Notes under the pieces: generated by a model
The model's database searches: none
What the model was told of the DNA's origin: nothing
The model's input: only the letters and a program-made list of their open reading frames with translations
NCBI RefSeq assembly: GCF_000503775.1
Contig: NZ_KI629786.1
Location: forward strand, 727,501 to 791,500
Source of the DNA: Brevibacillus panacihumi W25
GTDB lineage: Bacteria > Bacillota > Bacilli > Brevibacillales > Brevibacillaceae
Reading direction: 5' to 3'
Length of the DNA stretch: 64,000 nucleotides
Translations under genes and position numbers: made by a program
Part shown: positions 1-8,460 of the stretch, piece by piece
Position numbering within the stretch: position 1 is the stretch's first letter
How the letters are laid out: every line of letters begins with the position of its first letter

Positions 1-89
1 TCATTTGCTCGGAGGAAGAAAATGTAAAAAAGGCGGCGCAGGCAACAACCGCTGATGAGATTTTGGCTCTGTTTGCAAAGGAGTTGTAG
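1..89 (+). CDS. mtlF: Mannitol PTS enzyme IIA, 3' end (partial)
   Basis: Only the last 28 codons lie in the window, reading in the frame that ends ...ADEILALFAKEL at a TAG at 87-89. The tail resembles the C-terminus of mannitol-specific EIIA, with a SEEENVKKAA stretch followed by a short final helix, and mtlD starts 3 bp downstream. EIIA-Mtl passes phosphate from HPr to EIIB/EIIC during mannitol uptake. The call rests mainly on operon context because the catalytic histidine is upstream of the window. Confidence 0.6.
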   Translation, partial: ICSEEENVKKAAQATTADEILALFAKEL

Positions 90-92
90 GCT

Positions 93-1235
93 ATGTTGCA
101 GGCAGTACATTTTGGCGCGGGAAATATCGGACGCGGGTTTATCGGGCAGCTTTTGCATCAGGCTGGCTACGAGGTCTTGTTCGTGGATGTGAATCAAGAG
201 TTGGTAGACGAGTTGAATCGCCGGCGGTCCTATGAAGTGGAGCTGGCAACAGAAGGTGCGTCGTCCTCTGTGGTAGACGGGGTGCGGGCCATTAGCGGGC
301 GGGATGTGCAGGTTGTGGCACAAGCGATTGCCCAAGCTGATCTGGTCACGACTGCCGTAGGGCCGCATGTCCTGCCGCATATTGCAGAGGCAATCGCATC
401 CGGTATTTCTTTGCGAACAAAAGCTAGTGCCGAGCCGCTAAACATCATTGCCTGCGAAAATATGATCGGCGGGAGTGAGCATTTGAAGGAGCATGTCTAT
501 GATTTCCTCGGGGAGGCTGACCGGAAGCTGGCAGACAAGCAGATTGGTTTTCCCAATGCGGCAGTAGATCGGATCGTTCCTATCCAGCAACATGACGACA
601 AGCTTCGGGTAACTGTCGAGCCTTTCTACGAATGGGTGGTGGATCGATCACAAGTGGTCGGGGAAGCACCAGCCATCAACGGCATCACGTATGTAGCGGG
701 AATCTGGCCCTACATCGAGCGCAAGCTGTTTACCGTCAATACCGGGCATGCCGTGCTGGCTTATCTGGGCTACCTGCGCGGCAAATCGACAATTGATGAG
801 GCGATGAGGGACGAGAGTATTTTGGCGGCAACTCGTGGCGCACTGAGCGAGACTGGAGCATTGCTGGTGCAAAAGCACGGCTTCGACGCGCAGACGATGG
901 CCAAGTACAGGGAGAAAATTCTGGAGCGCTTTTCCAATCCGTTGTTGTCTGACCAGGTGACGCGAGTGGCGCGCAACCCGATCCGCAAGCTCTCGCCTGA
1001 TGATCGCCTAGTAGGACCTGCGATGCAATGCGCGGAGAAGGGGATCGTCCCGGAAAATCTGGCACTGGCGATAGCGGCAGCCTTACGCTTCGATGATCCG
1101 GCAGATTCGGAAGCCCAACGCATCCAGGCCGATGCAGAGCAAGCAGGATGGGAGCAGATTTTGCCTAAATATACAGGGATACCGCTTACGCACCCGCTTG
1201 CGGCGATGATTCTCGGACATTTGGAATCACGGTAG
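93..1235 (+). CDS. mtlD: Mannitol-1-phosphate 5-dehydrogenase
   Basis: Cytosolic NAD-dependent oxidation of mannitol-1-phosphate to fructose-6-phosphate after PTS import. The 380-residue length fits the family. The N-terminus AVHFGAGNIGRGFIG is the dinucleotide-binding fold typical of MtlD. The central KQIGFPNAAVDRIVP and later TVNTGHAVLAYLGYL match conserved family blocks of the C-terminal catalytic domain. The start follows an AAGGAG ribosome site in the upstream gene's tail, so translation is probably coupled to the EIIA gene. The general PTS genes ptsI and ptsH follow in the same orientation. Confidence 0.95.
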   Translation: MLQAVHFGAGNIGRGFIGQLLHQAGYEVLFVDVNQELVDELNRRRSYEVELATEGASSSVVDGVRAISGRDVQVVAQAIAQADLVTTAVGPHVLPHIAEAIASGISLRTKASAEPLNIIACENMIGGSEHLKEHVYDFLGEADRKLADKQIGFPNAAVDRIVPIQQHDDKLRVTVEPFYEWVVDRSQVVGEAPAINGITYVAGIWPYIERKLFTVNTGHAVLAYLGYLRGKSTIDEAMRDESILAATRGALSETGALLVQKHGFDAQTMAKYREKILERFSNPLLSDQVTRVARNPIRKLSPDDRLVGPAMQCAEKGIVPENLALAIAAALRFDDPADSEAQRIQADAEQAGWEQILPKYTGIPLTHPLAAMILGHLESR

Positions 1236-1277
1236 CGTAAAGGGGTGCAAAGATAGATCAGGAAAGGTGGGAGTCAG

Positions 1278-3005
1278 ATGTCTCGTGAGATCCCAGGAGT
1301 AAAAGCATCGGCTGGAATTGTCATTGGAGCGGCACTATTGCTTCATAATTCCGAGCTTGAGGTGAAGACCGTCAGCGTGGAGGATGCCGACGCGGAAATC
1401 AGACGTTTTCAGGAGGCTTTGGAAAAGGCAAAAGCTGACTTGCATGAGATCAGTGAGCGGGTGGAACGGGAGATGGGGGCGGAGCACGCGGATATTTTCC
1501 GGGCACATCTGATGGTTTTGGAAGACCCTGAGTTGGTAGATACCGTGACAGCAACGATTCAGCAGCAACGGGTAAACGCCGAGTCCGCCTTGAATGATGC
1601 CGCACAGGGCTTTATCAGCATTTTTGAGCAAATGGACAACGAATACATGAGAGAGCGGGCCGCGGACATCCGCGATGTCACCAGGAGGGTTCTCTCCTAC
1701 CTGCTTGGAGTGGAGCTTGACATGCCCGGTCAAGCGAAGGAAGAAGTGATCGTAGTAGCCAAGGATTTGACCCCTTCGGATACCGCACAGCTGGATCGGC
1801 GCTATGTCAAAGGTTTCGTCACAGATATCGGGGGCAGAACCTCGCATTCCGCAATCATGGCGAGATCGATGGGAATTCCGGCTGTTGTGGGTACGCGGGA
1901 AATCACCACATCAGTCCAGCCGGGAAGCAAATTGATCGTAGATGGACACGCGGGTATCGTCATAGTCGATCCAAGCGAAGAGGAGATCGCTGCGTACCAA
2001 GCCAAGCAGGCGGAGTACGACCGCCAAAAAGCAGAGTGGGCACAGCTCGTCGACCGGAAGACTGTGAGTCAGGACGGCCATCATGTGGAGCTGGCAGCCA
2101 ATATCGGCAGTCCGCAGGATCTGGCAGAGGTCATCGCTCATGGAGGGGAAGGCGTGGGACTTTTTCGCACGGAATTCCTTTACATGGGGCGCGAGGATTT
2201 TCCGACAGAAGAGGAGCAATTCCAGGCGTATAAGCAAGTGCTGGAGAAAATGGAAGGAAAACCGGTCGTTATCCGCACTTTGGACATCGGCGGGGACAAA
2301 CATCTTCCTTATCTGAATCTGCCAGAAGAGATGAATCCGTTTTTAGGGTTTCGGGCGATTCGTCTCTGTCTGGACCAGCAAGAGCTGTTTCGGACACAAT
2401 TGCGGGCTTTGCTCCGTGCCAGTGTCTATGGCAATCTGAAAATCATGTTCCCGATGATCGCGACGCTGGAGGAATTCCGTCAGGCCAAGGCCTTGCTGGA
2501 AGAGGAGAAGGAAGCCTTGCAAAGGAGCGGTGTCGATCTCTCGAAACCATTTGAAGTGGGAATCATGATCGAGATCCCGGCCGCCGCGATGATGGCAGAT
2601 GTCTTTGCTGATGAAGTGGACTTTTTCAGCATCGGCACCAATGATCTGATCCAGTACACATTGGCGGCGGATCGCATGAATGAGCGGGTCTCCTATCTCT
2701 ATCAGCCGTATCACCCGGCTGTCCTGCGCTTGATTCGTCAGGTGATCGAGGCCGGGCATGCGAAAGGGAAATGGGTCGGGATGTGCGGGGAAATGGCTGG
2801 CGATCCAATCGCCATACCAATTCTTCTGGGCATGGGGTTGGATGAGTTCAGCATGAGTGCCAGCAGCATTTTGCCCGCTCGCCAGCAGATCGGCGGAATC
2901 AGCCGGGAAATGGCCGCAAAGGAGATCCCGCAGATTCTTGGGATGAGCACGTCGCAGCAAGTAGAGGATTTTGTTACGAACAGATTTGCCCACATGAACA
3001 GCTAG
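1278..3005 (+). CDS. ptsI: PTS enzyme I (phosphoenolpyruvate-protein phosphotransferase)
   Basis: First step of the PTS: autophosphorylation from PEP, then transfer to HPr. At 575 residues it has normal family length. The phosphorylated histidine lies in [13 protein letters not shown] (about residue 190). The PEP-binding barrel follows, with [12 protein letters not shown], the [12 protein letters not shown] block and GMCGEMAG containing the active-site cysteine. GAAAGGTGGGAG gives a good ribosome site. The order ptsI then ptsH is reversed from the common ptsH-ptsI arrangement, and here both sit directly behind mtlD. Confidence 0.97.
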   Translation: MSREIPGVKASAGIVIGAALLLHNSELEVKTVSVEDADAEIRRFQEALEKAKADLHEISERVEREMGAEHADIFRAHLMVLEDPELVDTVTATIQQQRVNAESALNDAAQGFISIFEQMDNEYMRERAADIRDVTRRVLSYLLGVELDMPGQAKEEVIVVAKDLTPSDTAQLDRRYVKGFVTDIGGRTSHSAIMARSMGIPAVVGTREITTSVQPGSKLIVDGHAGIVIVDPSEEEIAAYQAKQAEYDRQKAEWAQLVDRKTVSQDGHHVELAANIGSPQDLAEVIAHGGEGVGLFRTEFLYMGREDFPTEEEQFQAYKQVLEKMEGKPVVIRTLDIGGDKHLPYLNLPEEMNPFLGFRAIRLCLDQQELFRTQLRALLRASVYGNLKIMFPMIATLEEFRQAKALLEEEKEALQRSGVDLSKPFEVGIMIEIPAAAMMADVFADEVDFFSIGTNDLIQYTLAADRMNERVSYLYQPYHPAVLRLIRQVIEAGHAKGKWVGMCGEMAGDPIAIPILLGMGLDEFSMSASSILPARQQIGGISREMAAKEIPQILGMSTSQQVEDFVTNRFAHMNS

Positions 3006-3017
3006 GAGGCAGAGCAG

Positions 3018-3275
3018 ATGATTGAGAAAAAAGTAGTTGTGGGACTCCCGCATGGTTTGCATGCCAGACCTGCTGCCAACTTCGTAAAACTGGCAACCAC
3101 TTTTAAAAGCGAGATCAAGCTGGTGAAGAACGAGAAGGAAGCCAACGGAAAAAGCATCATGGGCGTCATGGCTTCGGCAATCGCCAAAGGTGACGAAATC
3201 TCGTTGGTCGCAAACGGTGTAGATGAAGCCGAGGCTATTGCAGCATTGGAGAAGGTGCTGCTGGAAGAGGAATAA
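3018..3275 (+). CDS. ptsH: Phosphocarrier protein HPr
   Basis: 85-residue phosphocarrier between enzyme I and sugar-specific EIIA proteins. The catalytic His15 lies in GLPHGLHARPAANFV. The regulatory Ser46 lies in NGKSIMGVMA, as in Bacillota HPr phosphorylated by HPr kinase for CcpA-dependent catabolite control. It starts 12 bp after ptsI and is followed by a strong terminator, so it is the last gene of this transcription unit. Confidence 0.96.
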   Translation: MIEKKVVVGLPHGLHARPAANFVKLATTFKSEIKLVKNEKEANGKSIMGVMASAIAKGDEISLVANGVDEAEAIAALEKVLLEEE

Positions 3276-3292
3276 AAGAATGGTTTTCAAGC

Positions 3293-3331
3293 AAAAACAG
3301 CCCTCTTTTTGAAAGAAGGCTGTTTTTTTTT
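3293..3331 (+). terminator. Rho-independent terminator after ptsH
   Basis: A 10-bp stem, AAAAACAGCC pairing with GGCTGTTTTT, closes a purine-rich loop and continues into a run of nine T. It ends the mtl-pts unit. The flanking gene on the other strand (YeiH family) ends 8 bp beyond it. Confidence 0.9.
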
Positions 3332-3338
3332 GCGAAGT

Positions 3339-4382
3339 TTAAATCAAGAGCAGCGAAACGAAGGAAAGCAACACCGAAGTAATCGACATGGCAATCAGTG
3401 GACGGGATGCTTTGCGCAGGTCGCGCAGGTTGATGTTCAACCCCAGTCCGACCATGGCCATTGCCAGGATGAAGGTCGTTGCCGTTGCAGTCGATGTCAG
3501 GAAGGATTCACTGACCGGGATATACGTACCCAGCACGTAGCTTCCGAACAAGCTCATGCCGAGGAAGCCAAGCAGAAAATAGGGAAAACTAATTTTGGCA
3601 TCCCCGTCTGCGCTCCCTTTTCGCTTCATCAAGTAGACCAGAACGAGGCAGAGCGGGACAAGCAGCAGGACGCGCCCCAGCTTGGCGAGCAAAGCCATCG
3701 CCAAAGCATCTTCCCCGGCGGGAGCGGCAGCCAATGCCACATGTGCCAGCTCGTGCAAGGTCATCCCGGACCAGATTCCGTAATCAACCGGGGATACAGG
3801 CAAAAATGGCATCAGAATCGTGTACATCACGGCGAAGATCGTTCCGACGAGGGCGATGATGCCCACGCTGATCGCTGTCTCGTCGTCTTTTGCTCTGACG
3901 ATCGGGGAAACAGCGGCAATGGCTGCAGCTCCACATACTCCAGTACCAATCCCGAGCAGCAGGGAAAGCTTGAAGTCCGCCTTCAGCGCTTTTGCGATCA
4001 AGAGCGTGGCCAAGATCGAAAAAAGGATGACGCCGACATCGTACAGCAGAAGACCAAGGCCCTGGGCGAAGATCACGTCTACATTCAATTTTAATCCGTA
4101 TAAAATGATGGCGAGACGAAGCAATTGTTTGGCTGAAAATTGAATCCCTGGCCGGAGCGCTTCCGGGTAACCGAATATTTGCCGATAGGCGACAGCGATG
4201 AAAATGGCACAAGCCAACGGGCCAACGCGGTCAAAGACAGGGACAAGGGATAAACCATAGCCGAGCAGGGCAATCAAAAACGTAAACGCAATGCCGCCGA
4301 GCCACAAAGGCAGGGGAGATGGTACCGTTGCCGCTGCCTGTTTTTGTGCAACGTCCACTTCTGGATTCGATTGAGTGCCCAT
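3339..4382 (-). CDS. YeiH/UPF0324 family membrane protein, putative anion (sulfate) exporter
   Basis: A 347-residue polytopic membrane protein with about ten hydrophobic segments. Family blocks include GLKLNVDVIFAQGLGLLLYD, LLLGIGTGVCGAAAIAAVSP, and near the end FILAMAMVGLGLNINLRDL. The family is annotated as putative sulfate exporter, but substrate evidence is thin. I chose the ATG at 4382 because GGAGGAGGA lies 9 nt upstream; an ATG at 4391 directly abuts that site. A LysR gene is divergently transcribed, and YeiH relatives are commonly paired with LysR regulators, so it is probably their target. Confidence 0.85.
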   Translation of the reverse strand: MGTQSNPEVDVAQKQAAATVPSPLPLWLGGIAFTFLIALLGYGLSLVPVFDRVGPLACAIFIAVAYRQIFGYPEALRPGIQFSAKQLLRLAIILYGLKLNVDVIFAQGLGLLLYDVGVILFSILATLLIAKALKADFKLSLLLGIGTGVCGAAAIAAVSPIVRAKDDETAISVGIIALVGTIFAVMYTILMPFLPVSPVDYGIWSGMTLHELAHVALAAAPAGEDALAMALLAKLGRVLLLVPLCLVLVYLMKRKGSADGDAKISFPYFLLGFLGMSLFGSYVLGTYIPVSESFLTSTATATTFILAMAMVGLGLNINLRDLRKASRPLIAMSITSVLLSFVSLLLI

Positions 4383-4473
4383 ACCTACCATTCCTCCTCC
4401 GTTACTACCTTTATCTTAAAGGATGATCATGCATAAGAAAAATAAATCATCACTATAATGACGATAAGTAAAT

Positions 4474-4482
4474 TGTTATAAT
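4474..4482 (+). promoter_or_regulatory. Extended -10 promoter for the LysR gene
   Basis: TGTTATAAT is a perfect extended -10 element (TGnTATAAT) 28 bp ahead of the LysR start. No good -35 is visible at 17 bp, which fits an extended -10 promoter. The short 128-bp divergent region also contains inverted AT-rich sequence (ATGATCAT-type) that could hold the LysR operator. Confidence 0.45.
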
Positions 4483-4510
4483 TCGGGGAAGGAGCTAGGA
4501 GGGATTGGTC

Positions 4511-5416
4511 ATGGAGCAACTCTTGCGCGTGCTGATCGCGGTAGCAGAACGGCAGAATTTTTCTCGGGCCGCCGAAGACCTGCATATGACTCAGCCCGCT
4601 GTGAGCCAGTATATCAAATCATTGGAGCAGGCACTCGGCTGCAAGCTGTTGGAGCGCAATAACAAATACGTTCGGCTGAACAAGGCTGGCGAGATTGTCT
4701 ACTACCATGCCAAAGAGATCTTGGGCATGTACGAGCGCATGCAAAACCTGGTGCACGACCTGATGTATACGCCGAGCGGTCATTTGACGATTGGAGCAAG
4801 CTACACCTACGGGGAATACGTGCTGCCGCATGTCATTGCCCGCCTGCGCGAGCTGTACCCACGCATTACGCCGTCCATTACGATCCATAATTCCCGAGTC
4901 ATCTCGGCGCAGGTAGCCAATCGGCAGTTGGATGTAGGGATCGTCGAGAGTGAGCATGTGGGAGAAAAAATGAACGTCGAGCCTTTTGCCGACGATCAGA
5001 TGTACGTAATTGTCTCGAGCGATCATCGACTGGCCCGGCAATCCGAGGTAAGGGTTGAGCAGCTTGCGGATGAGACCTGGATCGTACGCGAGGAAGGCTC
5101 CGGGACACGGGAGGCAGCGGAAAAATTGTTTCTTTCTTTGCAAATCGAACCGTCGAAGCGAATGGAATTCGGGAGCACACAGGTGATCAAGGAATCCGTG
5201 GAGGCGGGTCTGGGAATTAGTCTCCTGTCCGATTGGGCGATTCGTAAAGAGCAGAAGCTCAAGACACTGCACATCTTGCCCGTAGCGGGAACGCCGTTGA
5301 CCAGGAAATTTTCGATCGTTACCCAGTCAGACTCATTTCGAACCAAGGCTTTGGAGCTTTTTCTGGAGCTGCTTCGGGAAAACGCTTGCAATTCTTCCGG
5401 CCTTGTCATAAAGTAA
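4511..5416 (+). CDS. LysR-family transcriptional regulator, divergent from yeiH-like gene
   Basis: 301-residue LysR protein. The N-terminal winged helix-turn-helix reads AVAERQNFSRAAEDLHMTQP. The effector-binding domain begins about residue 90 (LTIGASYTYGEYVLP), of the CysL/CbbR-like type. ATG at 4511 is preferred: AGGAGGG at 4497-4503 is 7 nt upstream, while a TTG at 4505 is too close to it. It probably controls the divergent exporter gene and perhaps itself. The ligand is unknown. Confidence 0.88.
   Translation: MEQLLRVLIAVAERQNFSRAAEDLHMTQPAVSQYIKSLEQALGCKLLERNNKYVRLNKAGEIVYYHAKEILGMYERMQNLVHDLMYTPSGHLTIGASYTYGEYVLPHVIARLRELYPRITPSITIHNSRVISAQVANRQLDVGIVESEHVGEKMNVEPFADDQMYVIVSSDHRLARQSEVRVEQLADETWIVREEGSGTREAAEKLFLSLQIEPSKRMEFGSTQVIKESVEAGLGISLLSDWAIRKEQKLKTLHILPVAGTPLTRKFSIVTQSDSFRTKALELFLELLRENACNSSGLVIK
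5386..5414 (+). promoter_or_regulatory. Candidate sigma-A-like promoter for the eut operon
   Basis: TTGCAA at 5386-5391 and TAAAGT at 5409-5414 are separated by 17 bp. The site lies in the 3' end of the upstream LysR gene. It would give a leader of about 145 nt that includes the terminator-like hairpin before eutL. This is assigned by inspection only. Confidence 0.3.
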
Positions 5417-5476
5417 AGAGACAGATAAAGTGTCAGAATACTCTCGCTTTATCAGACAAGTGAACAGTCAAAAGGC

Positions 5477-5528
5477 AAAGGCGCCAAGAGCAATAGGGTC
5501 GTTCCCTGTTGTTGCGGCGCCTTTTTTG
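5477..5528 (+). terminator. Attenuator-type terminator in the eut leader, candidate EutV target
   Basis: AAAGGCGCC (5477-5485) pairs with GGCGCCTTT (5516-5524). Inside, CAATAGGG pairs with CCCTGTTG, and the stem runs into six T. Overlapping its 5' arm is a small alternative hairpin, GGC-AAAGGC-GCC (5474-5485), whose hexaloop has A at position 1 and G at position 4, as in ANTAR-protein target loops. EutV, encoded in the operon, is such a protein. Readthrough may therefore depend on ethanolamine signalling by EutW-EutV. The terminator is clear; the ANTAR role is inference. Confidence 0.6.
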
Positions 5529-5565
5529 CGTTTTGGAAACGAGGTTTGGAGGGAGCGTGACAGGC

Positions 5566-6216
5566 ATGGAAAAACCGATTCGCGCAACACCGCTTGCTGT
5601 GCGTCTGATTCCAAATGTAGATGCGCAGTTTGCAGAAAAACTGAATCTGGCACCGAATATCCGCAGCTTGGGTCTCTTCACTTCGACGATTGACGATGTG
5701 GGGTATACCGCCATCGATGAAGCGACGAAGAAAGCGGCAGTCGAAGTTGTCTATGCCAAATCGTTTTACGCCGGATCCGGCCATGCCTCTGGTCCGCTTT
5801 CCGGAGAATTCATCGGCATCATCGGAGGGGCGACGCCGTCGGAGGTGCAAAGCGGGCTGGATGCGGCGGTATCATTTTTGGAGAACGGCTCGTGTTTTTA
5901 TGCCCTGAATGATGAGGGGACACATGCCTATTATGCCCACGTCGTCTCAAGAACCGGGAGTTACTTGTCCAGTCAAGCGTCCATTCCCCTAGGTGAGCCC
6001 CTCGCATACCTGATCGCGCCCCCGCTGGAAGCGATGGTCGGAATCGATGCTGCCTTAAAAGCGGCGGATGTACAGATGGTGCAGTTTTTCGGGCCGCCCA
6101 CAGAGACCAATTTCGGCGGTGCACTCTTGACCGGAAGCCAGTCGGCATGCACCGCGGCGGCAGAAGCTTTTGCCGAATCAGTGAGAAGTGTGGCCCGGCA
6201 GCCCGTAAAGCGATAG
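5566..6216 (+). CDS. eutL: EutL, trimeric BMC-T microcompartment shell protein
   Basis: 216-residue tandem-BMC shell protein of the ethanolamine microcompartment; trimers carry a gated central pore. Signature blocks match EutL closely: NIRSLGLFTSTIDDVGY, EVVYAKSFYAGSGH, HVVSRTGSYLSSQA and AYLIAPPLEAMVGIDAALKA, then TGSQSACTAAAEAF near the end. ATG at 5566 is used because GGAGGGAG (5548-5555) is 10 nt upstream; an in-frame GTG at 5557 is too close. It opens the eut operon, downstream of the leader terminator. Confidence 0.96.
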   Translation: MEKPIRATPLAVRLIPNVDAQFAEKLNLAPNIRSLGLFTSTIDDVGYTAIDEATKKAAVEVVYAKSFYAGSGHASGPLSGEFIGIIGGATPSEVQSGLDAAVSFLENGSCFYALNDEGTHAYYAHVVSRTGSYLSSQASIPLGEPLAYLIAPPLEAMVGIDAALKAADVQMVQFFGPPTETNFGGALLTGSQSACTAAAEAFAESVRSVARQPVKR

Positions 6217-6243
6217 AGGAGAGAGTAGCAGGAGGAAAACGAC

Positions 6244-6645
6244 ATGAGCGTTCAAGCATACGCACTTGGAATGATCGAAACACTGGGTCTGCCCGCTCTG
6301 GTCGCTGCCGCAGATGCCGCCGCGAAAGCAGCGGACGTCCGGGTCGTGACGTATGAGGGGGTTGATGCGGGAATCGTGACCGTGTACGTGATCGGAGATG
6401 TCTCATCCGTCCAGGCAGCCGTAGACGCGGGTGCAGATGCGGCAAGACGGGTAGGCAGGCTGCTTCACTCGCATGTCATTCCGCGCCCGGATGAACATGT
6501 GCCGAAGATGATCAAGCAGTTGGCAGCCCTGTCGATCAAGGCGGAGGATGCATCTGTGAAAACCAAGGCGGCAGCGAAGAAGGGCGAGCGGGAGCGTCCT
6601 GCACAAGCCCAGCAGAAGGAGACAGGGGGTGATCAGGCGCCATGA
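6244..6645 (+). CDS. BMC-H shell protein with a charged C-terminal tail
   Basis: 133 residues. The first 90 or so form one BMC domain (ALGMIETLGLPALVAAADAA, then HVIPRPDEHVPKM). A tail of about 40 residues is rich in Lys, Ala, Glu and Gln. EutK of enteric bacteria is also a single BMC domain with an extra C-terminal piece, but I see no helix-turn-helix here. The tail may bind cargo, nucleic acid or a neighbouring shell tile; this is unproven. It overlaps the next gene by an ATGA, indicating translational coupling with eutE. Confidence 0.88.
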   Translation: MSVQAYALGMIETLGLPALVAAADAAAKAADVRVVTYEGVDAGIVTVYVIGDVSSVQAAVDAGADAARRVGRLLHSHVIPRPDEHVPKMIKQLAALSIKAEDASVKTKAAAKKGERERPAQAQQKETGGDQAP

Positions 6646-8144
6646 TCTTGGATGCTGATCTCGTCTCTATTCAGGAAGTGCGCACCGCGCTTTCCCAAGC
6701 ACAGGAAGCGCAAAAGAAACTTGCCGCCTACAGCCAGGAGCAAATCGATGCGATTGTGGCATCGATGTCCCGTGCAGGGATCGAGGCGGCAGAACGGCTT
6801 GCCGCCATGGCGGTCGAAGAAACGGGCTTTGGCAATGTGGCAGACAAAAAGGTAAAGAACCTTTTTGCGGCAAGAGATGTATACAACGCCATCCGCGAAC
6901 AAAAAACAGTTGGAATTATCGGTAAGGACGAGGCAAACCAGGTATGGGAGGTCGCACACCCAGTCGGAATCATTGCGGGAATCGTCCCGTCTACCAACCC
7001 GACCTCGACAGCGATGTTCAAGGCGATGATCGCCGTAAAGGCGGGAAATGCCATCGTCATTAGCCCGCATCCCTCGGCAGCCCGCTGTACGCTGGAAGCG
7101 ACCAGGGTGATGGCGAAGGCAGCCGAACAGGCGGGAGCGCCGCCGGGATTGATCCATTGCATCAGCACTCCAACCTTGCAAGCAACTCAGGAGCTGATGA
7201 AGCACAAGCTGACCGATCTGATTCTTGCTACAGGGGGAACGCAGATGGTCAAGGCGGCGTATAGCTCCGGCAAGCCGGCGTACGGTGTCGGACCGGGCAA
7301 TGTCCCGGTATTGATCCATCAGAGCGCCGATTTGAACGCGGCTGCAAGACGGATCGTGCAGAGCAAGACCTTTGACTATGGCACGATTTGCGCCTCGGAA
7401 CAGGCTCTGGTCGTCGAGGAGAGCGTCAAGCGGGAGTGGGTAGATGCACTCAAGCGGGAAGGAGCCTACTTCCTGGATGAGCGGGAAAAAGAAAAGGTGG
7501 CTGCTGTCATAGCGGTAAACGGTTCGCTGAACGCCAAGATGGTGGGTCGTTCCGCTCCGTCCATCGCGCATATGGCGGGCATTGCCGTACCGCCTGAGAC
7601 GCTTGTACTGATCGGCGAGGAAACAAGCGTAGGAAAGGCCTATCCTTTTTCCATCGAAAAGCTGGCTCCTGTCCTCGCGATGTACACCGTACCGGATACG
7701 CAATCAGGTTTTGCGCGCTGCCGGCAACTGCTGGAGCTGGGTGGACTGGGCCACACTGCAGGCATTCATGCTGCGGACCAGCAGGTTATTGAGGCGTACG
7801 GCAAAGAGATGCCTGCATCGCGGATTGCCGTCAATACCGGAACTACCTTTGGCGGCATTGGTGCTACGACAGCGATTTTGCCGTCCCTGACCTTGGGCTG
7901 CGGAGCGCTCGGCAACAATATTACGTCCGACAACATTGGTCCCGAGCATCTTTTCAACATCAAGCGAGTGGCTTTTGGCGTCAGGGAAATGCCGCAGACG
8001 CCGCAAGAGGAAGGCAGCGTCTCGGCGGGCCAAGAACAGGTGCAGGAAGCTGTCTTGCAGGCTTTGTCCGGGATGAACATCACGATCAACCGGGAAGAAA
8101 TCAAAAACATCATCCAATCCGTATTGGCGGAGATGAGAGGATAG
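6642..8144 (+). CDS. eutE: EutE, CoA-acylating acetaldehyde dehydrogenase
   Basis: Converts acetaldehyde, CoA and NAD to acetyl-CoA inside the microcompartment. 500 residues of aldehyde dehydrogenase fold. Family blocks include [37 protein letters not shown], and the catalytic cysteine in [16 protein letters not shown]. After the catalytic domain a Gln/Glu-rich linker leads to a short amphipathic helix ([16 protein letters not shown]), the typical form of a microcompartment encapsulation peptide, here at the C-terminus. Its start overlaps the stop of the previous BMC gene. Confidence 0.95.
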   Translation: MILDADLVSIQEVRTALSQAQEAQKKLAAYSQEQIDAIVASMSRAGIEAAERLAAMAVEETGFGNVADKKVKNLFAARDVYNAIREQKTVGIIGKDEANQVWEVAHPVGIIAGIVPSTNPTSTAMFKAMIAVKAGNAIVISPHPSAARCTLEATRVMAKAAEQAGAPPGLIHCISTPTLQATQELMKHKLTDLILATGGTQMVKAAYSSGKPAYGVGPGNVPVLIHQSADLNAAARRIVQSKTFDYGTICASEQALVVEESVKREWVDALKREGAYFLDEREKEKVAAVIAVNGSLNAKMVGRSAPSIAHMAGIAVPPETLVLIGEETSVGKAYPFSIEKLAPVLAMYTVPDTQSGFARCRQLLELGGLGHTAGIHAADQQVIEAYGKEMPASRIAVNTGTTFGGIGATTAILPSLTLGCGALGNNITSDNIGPEHLFNIKRVAFGVREMPQTPQEEGSVSAGQEQVQEAVLQALSGMNITINREEIKNIIQSVLAEMRG

Positions 8145-8166
8145 CAAATCAAAGGAGGAAACGAAA

Positions 8167-8454
8167 ATGGCAGGAGAAATGTCCGCACTGGGAATGGTGG
8201 AAACAAAAGGGCTGGTAGGAGCGGTCGAAGCGGCAGACGCCATGGTGAAGGCTGCCAACGTCAAGCTGATCGGCAAGGTGCATGTCGGCGGGGGGCTGGT
8301 GACCGTCATGGGTCGCGGTGATGTCGGAGCAGTGAAGGCGTCCACTGACGCAGGGGCAGCGGCAGCGGAAAAGGTAGGGGAGCTGGTATCCGTACATGTG
8401 ATTCCGCGTCCGCACAGCGATATCGAGCTGATTCTGCCCAAACTGGAAGGGTAA
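8167..8454 (+). CDS. eutM: EutM, major hexameric BMC-H shell protein
   Basis: 95-residue canonical BMC-H tile that forms the flat facets of the shell. The sequence [20 protein letters not shown], then [20 protein letters not shown] and [13 protein letters not shown], is nearly textbook EutM/PduA. AAAGGAGG 8 nt before the ATG gives a very strong ribosome site, fitting an abundant structural protein. Confidence 0.96.
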   Translation: MAGEMSALGMVETKGLVGAVEAADAMVKAANVKLIGKVHVGGGLVTVMGRGDVGAVKASTDAGAAAAEKVGELVSVHVIPRPHSDIELILPKLEG

Positions 8455-8460
8455 TACCCG

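Noticed and set aside
2343..3290. Long minus-strand open frame opposite ptsI and ptsH
   Set aside because: Both plus-strand genes are certain and the antisense protein has no plausible features.
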